From Promethearchaeota archaeon (GTDB lineage Archaea; Asgardarchaeota; Lokiarchaeia; Sigynarchaeales; SOKP01), in contig WJIN01000301.1 of assembly GCA_014730295.1 (NCBI GenBank), forward strand, positions 1 through 64,000: a stretch of DNA of 64,000 bases. Direction: 5' to 3'. The position numbers were made by a program, and so were the translations under genes. Positions within the stretch are counted from its first letter, which is position 1. Each line of letters starts with the position of its first letter. Under the pieces are notes generated by a model, which was given only the letters and a program-made list of their open reading frames with translations, did not search any database and had not been told where the DNA came from. Below are positions 1-8,295 of this stretch, piece by piece.

Positions 1-2
1 CA

Positions 3-188
3 CGTCTCTGTGGACCTCAACACGTTCGTGAATCGGTATTAGGTGGTACTACATGCAGCAGCATATTTAGAGTGAGTCATTTTCAAAAATTTATTTGGAC
101 TCAACTGATATCGCTGCGGTTTGATCTTACTTCTTCTATTATTAATAATGAATTGAATGCTTTTAAATTTAAACTATATAGAATATAG
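3..188 (+). other. Possible 3' end of a truncated coding frame
   Basis: One frame is open from the window edge to a TAG at 186-188, giving 61 residues that I do not recognise. The first 70 bases are richer in GC than the flanking AT-rich DNA, so this may be the tail of an unrelated gene or of a mobile-element gene cut by the window edge. A shorter frame beginning at base 1 also closes quickly (13 residues). Nothing in 1-243 resembles a tRNA or rRNA to me. Confidence 0.2.
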
Positions 189-243
189 TTGGATCAATAA
201 TGACGGGTAGAAGAATCTCTAAGCTATAAAGATTTGATATATA

Positions 244-732
244 TTATGGGAAAATAGGAACAAATAAGCTGATCCAGACTAGTAGACCGAAAATGATATG
301 GAAAGATCCTGAAATTACACCCGTATTGACTTTAAACTTTCCGAGGATCATATAATGAGCTATCCCATTTCCTATTTGCATTAGAGCGAGCGATAAGCCA
401 TAAGGCAGACTCCAAAACCAATTGTTGGAGATTGGAATGTATAGTAAAAAGCTGACAATTACTAACGTATGACTGAATATAATAAAGAAGGAGCGATCCA
501 TATTTGGTTCGACTTTCTGTCCCAATTGCTTACTTTTGACTTTTGCTTCCAGAATCCAAATCTTTTTTGAGTTCTCTTCGATAAAATGAGCCGCGGTGGC
601 AATGCATAAAAACAAATAGAACATTGAAGAGTAGCTATATCTAATAGATAATAATTCAAGAAAAGAACCTAAAACAACTGACAGAATGAGTTGTCCGATA
701 AATAGAAACAAAATGGGTTTATATATTTTCAT
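244..732 (-). CDS. HXXEE-domain integral membrane protein
   Basis: The product has 162 residues and about four hydrophobic helices. It carries the family-defining HFIEE signature (H49, E52, E53) in the second helix, and a second conserved patch with N122 and H126 (NGIAH) followed by a basic loop and a last helix. This pattern fits HXXEE proteins, whose paired His and Glu residues inside the membrane suggest a metal-dependent membrane enzyme. The biochemical role of the family is not established. It stands alone, with the methyltransferase at 796-1473 upstream on the same strand. Confidence 0.7.
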   Translation of the reverse strand: MKIYKPILFLFIGQLILSVVLGSFLELLSIRYSYSSMFYLFLCIATAAHFIEENSKKIWILEAKVKSKQLGQKVEPNMDRSFFIIFSHTLVIVSFLLYIPISNNWFWSLPYGLSLALMQIGNGIAHYMILGKFKVNTGVISGSFHIIFGLLVWISLFVPIFP

Positions 733-795
733 AATTCTTGTTTTTATAAGCTATTTTTTAGGGATCACATATTTGGTGTATTATAAAGATGAATG

Positions 796-1473
796 TTAGG
801 GATTTTCTACTGAATCATCCGGTTTTTTGAAGTTAAATTGATAAACAAACCAATTTCCGAATTCTTCTTTCAATTGAAGCCCTGCCTCTCGAGCCCACCG
901 TTTTTCAGTTTTTCGAAAGGGATAATCGGGATCTAAAATTATCTCAGCTAGAGAAATAATCCCATCTGGCTTTAATATACGCTTGCATTCTTGAAGTGCC
1001 TTAACTTGATCGGGAAGTTCCGGAAGACACGCAATAGCAAGAACTCTATCGATACTCTTGTCTTCAAATGACAACTCGTACACGTCATCTATTTGAGGAT
1101 TAATGTATTCTATATTTTCTTCACGAACCCTTTCCTTTAGTCGTGTAATTATATCTTCCGAAATATCGATCGCATAGACCATTCCACCGGGTTTCACTTG
1201 TTCTGCTACAACTATCGTATAGTTTCCTTTTCCCGGACCTATCTCAACTACCTTCATTCCGGGACGCAAATTTAAACGCTCAGCAATCTTTTTTGGTTGT
1301 TGGAGGAGTTTTCTACGAAAGGGATTATCGATTAACACAGTTAAAAAGGAAGGGATCGGAAATTGATGGATTTTCCGTATGATACGTATAATCACGAAGA
1401 AAAATAGAAAGAAACATAACAAGCCAATGCCCAGAATAATCCTAATAATTTTTAATAGATTTAAAACATCCAT
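796..1473 (-). CDS. Membrane-anchored class I SAM-dependent methyltransferase
   Basis: A single hydrophobic helix (about residues 8-33) is followed by a class I methyltransferase fold. Motif I reads EIGPGKGNY at residues 77-85, followed by an acidic strand end (AIDIS) that should bind the ribose of SAM. A post-motif with PDGIISLAEI fits the Methyltransf_11 family. The N-terminal anchor suggests a lipid or membrane-associated substrate, but nothing in the sequence names it. The gene runs with the neighbouring winged-helix regulator (1530-1871) on the minus strand with a 56 bp gap, so the two could share a transcript. Confidence 0.8.
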   Translation of the reverse strand: MDVLNLLKIIRIILGIGLLCFFLFFFVIIRIIRKIHQFPIPSFLTVLIDNPFRRKLLQQPKKIAERLNLRPGMKVVEIGPGKGNYTIVVAEQVKPGGMVYAIDISEDIITRLKERVREENIEYINPQIDDVYELSFEDKSIDRVLAIACLPELPDQVKALQECKRILKPDGIISLAEIILDPDYPFRKTEKRWAREAGLQLKEEFGNWFVYQFNFKKPDDSVENP

Positions 1474-1529
1474 ATTTTAATCAAAGTAAGCGCATTCTAC
1501 GATTAGTTATTAGAAAAATATAAAAAAGA

Positions 1530-1871
1530 TTATTTAAGTTTATCAAAAAGCACTTGAAATTCTTCCTTAGCCTTAGAAAGCCCTAATTGCTCTAATAAGC
1601 GTGTGGATTTATCATTTAATATGTAAAAAGATCTGTCTTCAGAGCGTTTATATTCGTTCTTTTTTCTGTTTTTGATTAATTTATTGTCCTTTAGCACACT
1701 TAGATGATAATGGAGCTTATTATCCTGAATAGATGGGAGGAGCGATTTTAAATCACTAAACGACAATGGATTCTCACTGGCAAAGAGAGTAAGTAGAATT
1801 TTGTAGCGGGTCTTTTCTGAAATAAGCTCTAATTCCTTTCTCAAATCACGATAATCTTGAGGTATATTCAT
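1530..1871 (-). CDS. ArsR-like winged-helix transcriptional regulator
   Basis: The 113-residue protein is essentially one winged helix. An N-terminal helix is followed by SEKTRYKILLTLF, a helix-turn-helix (LSFSDLKSLL, then NKLHYHLSVLKDNKLI) and a basic wing, with a C-terminal dimerisation helix. The HYHLSVL recognition helix is typical of archaeal ArsR-type regulators. No metal-binding Cys cluster is present. Two adjacent palindromes lie in the divergent promoter region at 1943-1976, so autoregulation and control of the gene at 2035 are likely. The upstream methyltransferase may be a target. Confidence 0.8.
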   Translation of the reverse strand: MNIPQDYRDLRKELELISEKTRYKILLTLFASENPLSFSDLKSLLPSIQDNKLHYHLSVLKDNKLIKNRKKNEYKRSEDRSFYILNDKSTRLLEQLGLSKAKEEFQVLFDKLK

Positions 1872-1942
1872 AATCTCACCTTTATCTTAATTTTATAATC
1901 TATCTACCAATAAAAAAGAAGAAACTAGTCTATTTAAATCTA

Positions 1943-1976
1943 ACTCAAAACTGATTGAGTCAATTCCAATTGGAAT
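1943..1976. promoter_or_regulatory. Two adjacent palindromes, candidate operator
   Basis: The first is ACTCAA, six bases, TTGAGT (1943-1960). The second is a perfect 14-base palindrome, ATTCCAATTGGAAT (1963-1976). They lie between the divergent starts of the winged-helix regulator (ending at 1871) and the gene at 2035. Dimeric regulators of this fold bind such sites. Binding is inferred. Confidence 0.5.
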
Positions 1977-2034
1977 ATTATAAATTATAAGACTTATTGT
2001 GTTTTTATGTGAGTTTTCATAAATAAAGTATATT

Positions 2035-2529
2035 ATGGAAATCCCTCATGATAATGATACGTGGGAAATCTTTTTGGATGAGTTTATCGAAATTTTCTCC
2101 ATATCAGATATTCAAAAGCATAAGATTTTTATCTGTGGATCATATAAAAAAGAAAATCTAGCTACCTTGAAACTCATACGAAACCAAATAAATACCTCAG
2201 AGAAATATTTGGGCTTTTTCGAATTAAATTTTAAAAAAATTCATAACGAAAATTTTATTTTTAAGTTCGATTTGCTCGCTCGAATCACCGATGAGATTTT
2301 TATGGTAATCGAGCATGATAAGGGAGGACATATGATTGAATTGGGGATTATTCTTGCGATTAATGATTTTTTGAATAAAACAAGTGTAGCAGTATTGAAA
2401 AATACCCCAATGACACTTATGCTCAGTCGAGGAGGGTTACTCACCCCTTTTTTTATGAAAGATGAGAATTTATTTTATTTTGGGGAATTTTCAGAATTGG
2501 AGGATATTATCTCAACACTATATCCATAA
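2035..2529 (+). CDS. Uncharacterised protein, possibly nucleoside-deoxyribosyltransferase-like
   Basis: I do not recognise this 164-residue soluble protein with certainty. The opening strand HKIFICGSYKKEN, the central LARITDEIFMVIEHDKGGHMIELGIILAI and the short C-terminal helix follow the order seen in nucleoside 2-deoxyribosyltransferase-like or DUF7509-like folds. In those folds an early G-S-Y loop and a later Glu in an MIELG-type helix line a nucleotide pocket. This is a pattern match by eye. It is transcribed divergently from the regulator at 1530-1871, across the palindromes at 1943-1976. Confidence 0.5.
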   Translation: MEIPHDNDTWEIFLDEFIEIFSISDIQKHKIFICGSYKKENLATLKLIRNQINTSEKYLGFFELNFKKIHNENFIFKFDLLARITDEIFMVIEHDKGGHMIELGIILAINDFLNKTSVAVLKNTPMTLMLSRGGLLTPFFMKDENLFYFGEFSELEDIISTLYP

Positions 2530-2568
2530 AAAAATAATAAATAAAAAAAAATAATAAAAGAAATTTAT

Positions 2569-2970
2569 TTAAACTGGTGGCCAATCTACTAATACAATAC
2601 CTAAAGCAGCACCAATGAGTATTGCGACTAAGAGATATAATAGGAATGCGACCACGGATACACCAATTGCACCGATGAACCCCGTATTATGCCGAGCGCT
2701 AATAATTAACCACATTATGATGAGAACAATAATCCATGCAACTAAGCCCGAAATGAATAGAAATGTTATTGCAAATATTATCGTAATTATAAAAGAGGTT
2801 ACAAAAACGTCTCCGAATGAGTCGTGCCTGGATTTACTAAAGAAACTAAGTGCAATCGCTAAGAATATGCTCATTATCACTAGAAAAATCAGATAAATCA
2901 GCAGAAACCACATTATCGACTCTAATGTTGCGAAAGTATCTGCCCAATCGGGATTTATAATTTCAGTCAT
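2569..2970 (-). CDS. Small four-helix membrane protein
   Basis: The 133-residue protein has four strongly hydrophobic segments (about 15-40, 55-75, 77-95 and 103-128) separated by very short loops. It has a soluble, aromatic N-terminus (NPDWADTFATLESIMWF) and a charged loop near residue 47. No enzymatic motif is visible and I do not recognise the family. It converges with the gene ending at 2529, only 39 bp away. Confidence 0.55.
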   Translation of the reverse strand: MTEIINPDWADTFATLESIMWFLLIYLIFLVIMSIFLAIALSFFSKSRHDSFGDVFVTSFIITIIFAITFLFISGLVAWIIVLIIMWLIISARHNTGFIGAIGVSVVAFLLYLLVAILIGAALGIVLVDWPPV

Positions 2971-3112
2971 AATACTATAAAATTCTATCTCAATTAATAA
3001 ATATATTTCCCTTTTAGATTTGAAATCGGTTTAATGAAATTTATCTATATTGTATTATATCATATAGATTTATACCAAAAAGCTTTTAACTGCCCATATT
3101 CAAAATTTGTTT

Positions 3113-3568
3113 ATGAATGAACCACAGTCGCACTCTTCAGAAAAAATTAGAGAGCTCGCAAAAGACTTGGATGGTGCACTTGAGAAGAAGGATATTAACT
3201 TAATTAAAAGCTTTTTTGATGAAAGATGTGAGATTGAATTATTGGGGATAGGTTTAGAGGGCCATGAAGGAGTTGAGAAATGGCTGAATTATATTTTTAG
3301 CTATGTAGATTCTTTTCGATTAGAACCAATTAATATCTTAATTGAAAATGAGATATTTTTCGAAGAATTTGTGGTCCATGCGAAATTTCCCGATAATTCA
3401 AAACTTCAATCCAAATGGGCGGAAGTTTTAATTTATGAAAATTACAAGATTCGCTCTTTGCGACTTTATTTTGATAGAGTAGAGTTCGCAAAAGCAGCCG
3501 TTTCGGGCTTCTTTGCTCGAAAAATATTACAATATCTCGAAAGAAAGACATTAGAGGGATTAATTTAG
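3113..3568 (+). CDS. NTF2-like / SnoaL-like protein
   Basis: The layout is that of NTF2-like alpha+beta barrels. An N-terminal helix containing ALEKKDINLIKSFFDE is followed by an acidic strand (CEIELLGIG), a helix (GVEKWLNYIFSYV) and three antiparallel strands. Such proteins act as small-molecule isomerases, hydratases or binding modules, and the ligand here is unknown. An in-frame TTG at 3107 exists, but the ATG at 3113 is a better start because a TATA-like element (tttatacc) lies about 40 bases upstream. The gene at 3589 follows after 20 bp, so they are probably co-transcribed. Confidence 0.6.
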   Translation: MNEPQSHSSEKIRELAKDLDGALEKKDINLIKSFFDERCEIELLGIGLEGHEGVEKWLNYIFSYVDSFRLEPINILIENEIFFEEFVVHAKFPDNSKLQSKWAEVLIYENYKIRSLRLYFDRVEFAKAAVSGFFARKILQYLERKTLEGLI

Positions 3569-3588
3569 GAATCTGAATTCAATATCTT

Positions 3589-4197
3589 ATGATTGAATGG
3601 ATTAATTTTATATCATTATTCGTAAGTATTGTTCTTTTTTGTTATCTATACACCATTAGTCTCCAACCTAAGAAACGAAGCAAAAAACGCGGAGAAAAAG
3701 CGTGGAAAGAATGTGCAATCTTCAGAAGTGTTGCGGGCTTATTTGAATTTGTAATTACTGCGAATGTAATCTTATGGATATGGTTTCCGATCCCGCAATT
3801 AAATTTCTTAATATCTCAAAATTGGTGGATTGTCATCATCATCGGATTAGCCATATCTGTTCCGGGAATAATAGTAATGGTCAAAGGGATGGTGGATGCG
3901 GGTTCTGAAACCGCAAAACCTTCTGAAGAAACCGAAATGTATAAGGGCGTTTATAGATATATTAGACACCCTCAATCTCTTGGAGAGTTTCCTATATTCG
4001 TAGCCCTTGGATTTTTTATAAATTCTTGGACTATTGTAATAATTATGAGTCTTTTTATTATCATCTATGTTCCAATTATGATTCATTATGAAGAAAAAGA
4101 TTTGATTCGGCGTTTTGGCGAAAAATATAGAGAATATCAGAAAAATACCGGAGCTCTTTTTCCTAAAATTAGTAGTTTGAGAAGCAACAAAGACTGA
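3589..4197 (+). CDS. Isoprenylcysteine carboxyl methyltransferase-like membrane methyltransferase
   Basis: The 202-residue protein has about five membrane helices and the C-terminal signature of the ICMT/PEMT-like family: YRYIRHPQSLGEF, then two helices and HYEEKDLIRRFGEKYREYQK. In this family the RHPxxxG and EE...FG.xYxxY elements bind SAM at the membrane face. Substrates in prokaryotes are generally unknown and include lipids and isoprenoids. Family membership is clear and the substrate is not. It lies 20 bp after the NTF2-like gene. Confidence 0.8.
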   Translation: MIEWINFISLFVSIVLFCYLYTISLQPKKRSKKRGEKAWKECAIFRSVAGLFEFVITANVILWIWFPIPQLNFLISQNWWIVIIIGLAISVPGIIVMVKGMVDAGSETAKPSEETEMYKGVYRYIRHPQSLGEFPIFVALGFFINSWTIVIIMSLFIIIYVPIMIHYEEKDLIRRFGEKYREYQKNTGALFPKISSLRSNKD

Positions 4198-4252
4198 AAT
4201 CTTCAAAAGACACCGATTAATCGTGCAAGAAATAAAATTTCTCTGTTATTAC

Positions 4253-5263
4253 TTATTTTTTTTCGGTTTTTTGCTGATTTTCTTCATAATGTTTAGAAAA
4301 TTTATAATTCACAAGAATTATCCCCCCAGCAACACATAATAAGGCAAATGGATAGATAAAAATATCAAAATGCTCGCCTAAAAAGAGTGCTGAGAATATA
4401 ACTCCGATTAACGGTACGAGAGTTTGAAAAATTGCAGCTCTACTGGCATCTAATCTTTTCACCCCTTCTAAATAAAAGGTGTAGGCACCAACCGTCGATA
4501 ATAGAGAAAGGTATAAAACACCAATCCAGATTCGAGCAGGAATCATGGTATATTGAACGGGATTAAGAAATTCGGGGCTTATTATCAATGCAATGGGAGT
4601 AGTTATGACAAAACCGAAAATCGAAATCCATGTTATTAACCATAATGAACTGGGTTGAAATGACTTTTCTTCCGCCTTGGTTGTATTCATAAAATAGCGT
4701 GAGACGGTCGTATATGATGCATAAGCAAAAGCGGCCATAAGAATTAAAATATCTCCCAAAATACGGTTTGGAACGTTGAAATTGGGGGAAAATCCTATTA
4801 CCATAATAACTGCACCAAATGCGAGGATTGTACCAATAAGTTTTTTCCATGTAATTTTCTCTGTTTCAAGAAAAATGCCTGAGAGAATAACTACCCACAC
4901 AGCATTTGTAGTTACCAAAATGCTTGCATCACTCGCAGACGTAAATATTTCTCCTATTAAATACCCTATTTGATAAATTGTGACTGAAGAGAATCCCATA
5001 AAAAGTAGGGGTTTCCAGTGTTTCAGAGCAAATTTGATATTTAATGATCCTTCTCTATACTTCAAAAGAACTAGAAAGCATGTAACAGCTAGAGAATAGC
5101 GAAGTACTACGATCATTAATGGAGGAATAGTTTCTCCTCCCACCTCTTCGGAAACCATCCATCTTCCTAAAGGCCACGTACCGCCCCAAATAATGGCGGT
5201 GAAAAGAAGTAAAATATAAGCAGTAAAATTGCTCTTATTCTCATTGCGCGAATCCGAATTCAT
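4253..5263 (-). CDS. EamA-type drug/metabolite transporter (DMT superfamily)
   Basis: The 336-residue protein has ten predicted membrane helices in two repeated five-helix halves. This includes the typical first helix AIIWGGTWPLGRW and the second-half signature ASRAAIFQTLVPLIGVIFSALFLGE. Such carriers export metabolites, often amino acids or nucleobases. Nothing here defines the cargo. The last 20 residues are charged and cytosolic. It converges with the methyltransferase ending at 4197. Confidence 0.85.
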   Translation of the reverse strand: MNSDSRNENKSNFTAYILLLFTAIIWGGTWPLGRWMVSEEVGGETIPPLMIVVLRYSLAVTCFLVLLKYREGSLNIKFALKHWKPLLFMGFSSVTIYQIGYLIGEIFTSASDASILVTTNAVWVVILSGIFLETEKITWKKLIGTILAFGAVIMVIGFSPNFNVPNRILGDILILMAAFAYASYTTVSRYFMNTTKAEEKSFQPSSLWLITWISIFGFVITTPIALIISPEFLNPVQYTMIPARIWIGVLYLSLLSTVGAYTFYLEGVKRLDASRAAIFQTLVPLIGVIFSALFLGEHFDIFIYPFALLCVAGGIILVNYKFSKHYEENQQKTEKK

Positions 5264-5382
5264 ATCCTATATTTCCTTATATCTTATATTGTTATCAAAA
5301 AAGAGCGAAATGAATTAATTAGATGAAAAGAATAATATAGTTTCGTATAAAAATTTACGAATAAAACTACTTAGAAATTCTC

Positions 5383-5979
5383 TTATGATTCAAATTTAAT
5401 TTTATTCAAATAATTCTCTACTTTTTGTTCACAAGACTCACAAAATTTTACGGGCTTTTGATCAGTCTCCCTCAAATGATTTGAAAATCGCATTATACAA
5501 TGATTATCGCAATGTTTTAGTCCAAGTGTGTGTCCTAACTCATGAACTGCTTCCTTTAATGTCCTTAGTCGAAAAATTTTGGGATTCTCATCATGGCCGT
5601 AGAAAGCTTCTCTCAAACGTGTGAGTGAGATGATGGAAACCCCAAATTTCTTGGTCAATATATTGTTAGGAGGTGTCGCGATCCCAAAAACGAAGTTAAG
5701 ACCCCTTGAAAAAATATCCACATCTAGCACACCTAAAGTGCGAAAATATTGCTTATCAGTTGCAAGATCAAAAAGACGCCGTAAAATCTTCGAACCATCG
5801 TACTGTTTTCTCATTCTATTATATTCAGATTCCAATAAGGGCATTCGCTCTTTATTAATTTTGGTAGATAAACCATAATCGAGAAATCTTTTATCTAAAT
5901 CTCTCTTTAGACATTGGATTATCTTATCATTGAGATTTCCTATTTTATGAAGAAATACACTTTTCAATGGTTTATCCAT
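5383..5979 (-). CDS. amzA: Archaemetzincin zinc metalloprotease
   Basis: The catalytic motif is HELGHTLGLKHCDNHCIM. The first two His and the HC pair give the HExxHxxGxxH zinc site plus the first Cys of a second zinc site, and the Met supplies the metzincin Met-turn. A closing CESC pair (FCESCEQ) completes the structural zinc-binding Cys set of archaemetzincins. At 198 residues it is close to family length. The physiological substrate is not known for archaeal members. It is a single gene. Confidence 0.9.
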   Translation of the reverse strand: MDKPLKSVFLHKIGNLNDKIIQCLKRDLDKRFLDYGLSTKINKERMPLLESEYNRMRKQYDGSKILRRLFDLATDKQYFRTLGVLDVDIFSRGLNFVFGIATPPNNILTKKFGVSIISLTRLREAFYGHDENPKIFRLRTLKEAVHELGHTLGLKHCDNHCIMRFSNHLRETDQKPVKFCESCEQKVENYLNKIKFES

Positions 5980-6275
5980 TATGGTTTAAAAGATAAGACA
6001 AATAATTTAAATTTGAAGTGTTAAAATCATTAATCCTCAACAAATTTCTTTTTAGAACATGATATAGAAAGCTTATATTGAACTCTATCAAAATAGAAGT
6101 GTGTCCATTTATTATGATAATTCCATAAAAATAATTGGGAAGATATAGGATCAGAAATACCATTCGTTAAAACCGAATTTATATCTCTTTGATTTAAGAT
6201 TTTTAAGGTAAAAACTCCTTTTATTAATTGGGAAAGTGTAAATTAAAAAAGATTTCCCAACCTAGGTGAAAAGTA

Positions 6276-6515
6276 TTGAATTATTGTCCAATTTGTCATA
6301 ATTTACTGGTTCCAAGAGACAATCATTTACATTGTAGGGTATGTGATAAAGACTATGAGCTATATAAGGATGAAGAAGGAGAATATACTAATGTGCGAAG
6401 ATTTGGAGCTGAAAAAAACGTAGAGGCGCCCGTTGTTGAGAAAGATTTAGAAGAGTCAATTTCCAAAAGAGACCGAGAATCACATGAAGAATTTTTTGGA
6501 ACCGTAGAAAAATAA
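6276..6515 (+). CDS. Small zinc-ribbon protein, RPB9/TFS N-terminal-like
   Basis: The 79-residue protein opens with NYCPICHNLLVPRDN, then HCRVCDKDYEL, two CxxC pairs 16 residues apart forming a zinc ribbon. This is the pattern of the N-terminal ribbon of RNA polymerase subunit M/TFS proteins. The rest is an acidic, probably disordered tail with no second ribbon, so it lacks the catalytic C-terminal domain of TFS. The start is a TTG supported by AGGTGA a few bases upstream. A role in transcription is inferred from the ribbon only. Confidence 0.65.
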   Translation: MNYCPICHNLLVPRDNHLHCRVCDKDYELYKDEEGEYTNVRRFGAEKNVEAPVVEKDLEESISKRDRESHEEFFGTVEK

Positions 6516-6608
6516 CTACCTATTTAATCTTTATTTTGCACAGCATTCGAGAACTAAAATTGGATTAATTTTATGGTAATTCACCTTACAAAAAATAAAA
6601 TTGGATAA

Positions 6609-7283
6609 TTATAGGGCATCTCCTTTAATTTCGAGATGATCAACAATATGAATGACACCCGCAGTGAAGCGTGCGGTATTCATGGCAGCATCATAGGCTC
6701 TCCAATCATTTACATCTCCTGATAAAGTAACAATTCCGTCTTCAACCAAGACATCAATTTTCTCCGCATCTACACTATAGTTCCTTTCTAAAGCAGAGAT
6801 AATATCTTCTGCAATCTCTTTATCGATAAAATTTTTTGTAGGAACAATAGTCAATGTATCATTAATTTCGAAAACTCCGGTAATTCCCGCTATAATATGC
6901 TCAATTCGAGATTTTTGCCAATATGATGGGACAGAGCCTTTTAAGATTACAATCCCGTTATTCACTATTACAACTATGTCCTTATCTTCAATATCAGAAG
7001 CTAATTCAAGAGCTTTTTTAACGTTTTCCCGTATTTCTTCGTCTGTTGGTACTTCAATTGTTGAGGGGAATGCCACAGTGATCTCATTAGCAACTGCCCG
7101 GACTCCATGAACACTCCATGCATCTGCAGATGCAGCTTTCTTTTCCGCAAAGCTTGCTACTGATCCTTCCAGAATAACAGTTCCATCCTCAATAGATACG
7201 GTAATATTTCCAGCATCCACCCGATCATCCCAATATAGTTGATCAACCACATCTTTTTTAATTTCTTCCTTTAATTCACTCAT
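6609..7283 (-). CDS. Triple BON-domain protein
   Basis: Three BON repeats follow each other. Each has an amphipathic helix, then ITVSIEDGTVILEGSV, IVVIVNNGIVILKGSV or IDVLVEDGIVTLSGDV, then a helix with a conserved Trp or aromatic. BON domains are thought to bind phospholipids or act as osmotic-stress scaffolds. No signal peptide is present. I placed the start at the ATG at 7283 because GGGTGA lies just upstream. A longer frame to 7343 would add 20 non-conserved residues. Confidence 0.8.
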   Translation of the reverse strand: MSELKEEIKKDVVDQLYWDDRVDAGNITVSIEDGTVILEGSVASFAEKKAASADAWSVHGVRAVANEITVAFPSTIEVPTDEEIRENVKKALELASDIEDKDIVVIVNNGIVILKGSVPSYWQKSRIEHIIAGITGVFEINDTLTIVPTKNFIDKEIAEDIISALERNYSVDAEKIDVLVEDGIVTLSGDVNDWRAYDAAMNTARFTAGVIHIVDHLEIKGDAL

Positions 7284-7478
7284 ATGTTTCACCCTATTGA
7301 AATTCTTTTTATTTACTAATTTTGTATTAACTCTCGAATCCAAAATATCTTGTGTGGAACGCTCTAGTTAAATACTGCAATTATTGTTTTTATTTTTTTC
7401 ATTAATAGATTATTGATGAGAAACAAGTATGATTTCTTTGATAATCCACTATTCCCCCTCACTGAAATAGACTTAGAG

Positions 7479-8078
7479 CTAAATTTTTCCAATCTCGGTA
7501 TGAATTAATTTTTCTAACTTTTTAAAATCTTTCTGAAACTTATTTTTAATACTTGGAAATCTATATGCTGCCGCAGGATGATAGGTAGGAAATAGAATTC
7601 TATTATTATATTCAAATATTTTTCCCGAAATCTCTTTTAATCTGAGCGTATCTTCCATAAGAGCGTTTATTGCGGTGGTCCCCAGTGTTACAATAATATT
7701 TGGATCAATAATTTCAATTTCTCTTTCTAATATAGGTAAACATGCTTTTACCTCTGATTTGGTTGGCTTTCTATTTTTGCGATAGTTATTCTGGGTTGGA
7801 CGGTAGCGTACAACATTTCCAATCCATATCTTTTCCCTTTTTATTCCAATACTTTTAAGTGCTCTATTCAGAAACTCCCCCGCAAGACCCTGAAAAGGAA
7901 TACCCTTTTTCTCCTCCTCTTTTCCTGGAGTCTCTCCTACAAAAAATAAGGGGCTATTAGGATCTCCATTACCTAAATCTGAAACAAAATCCTTCTTCTT
8001 AGCTATATCCAGGTTTCTACAATCTTCAGATATTGAACTCTTATTGTATAAATCTTCGAGGTTTTTTGTTTTATTCAT
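7479..8078 (-). CDS. Family-4-type uracil-DNA glycosylase with reduced Fe-S cysteine set
   Basis: Family signatures are FFVGETPGKEEE (residues 46-56), the LAGEFL loop, IIVTLGTTA and the uracil-binding loop TYHPAAAYR with H167. Such enzymes remove uracil from DNA at the start of base excision repair. Known family-4 members hold a [4Fe-4S] cluster with four Cys. Here only C20 and C113 remain, the KCRP position reads YRP (Y92), and the N-terminal CxxC is reduced to one Cys. The cluster may be lost. The gene is monocistronic and divergent from the MBL-fold gene at 8296. Confidence 0.8.
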   Translation of the reverse strand: MNKTKNLEDLYNKSSISEDCRNLDIAKKKDFVSDLGNGDPNSPLFFVGETPGKEEEKKGIPFQGLAGEFLNRALKSIGIKREKIWIGNVVRYRPTQNNYRKNRKPTKSEVKACLPILEREIEIIDPNIIVTLGTTAINALMEDTLRLKEISGKIFEYNNRILFPTYHPAAAYRFPSIKNKFQKDFKKLEKLIHTEIGKI

Positions 8079-8295
8079 ATTAATAAGAACTATTTCACTA
8101 TAAAGTTAAATCTTTAGCTATAAATTCATTATCTCTGAAAAAATTATTATTCGAATTGGCACTTCATTTCATTGGATCGTCGGTAAGAATTTCAGAAACA
8201 GCTGTAAATAGATTATAATATTAAAAATTATAAGTGAATTTATAAAGAAGATCAATAAGAAAATAGAAAGAGTATAAAACTGGAAATGATAAAAA

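Noticed and set aside
5972..6163. A 63-residue frame upstream of the archaemetzincin
   Set aside because: It overlaps the amzA start and lies in AT-rich DNA with no conserved pattern.
6609..7343. The longer BON protein start at 7343
   Set aside because: The ATG at 7283 has GGGTGA directly upstream and begins the first BON domain.
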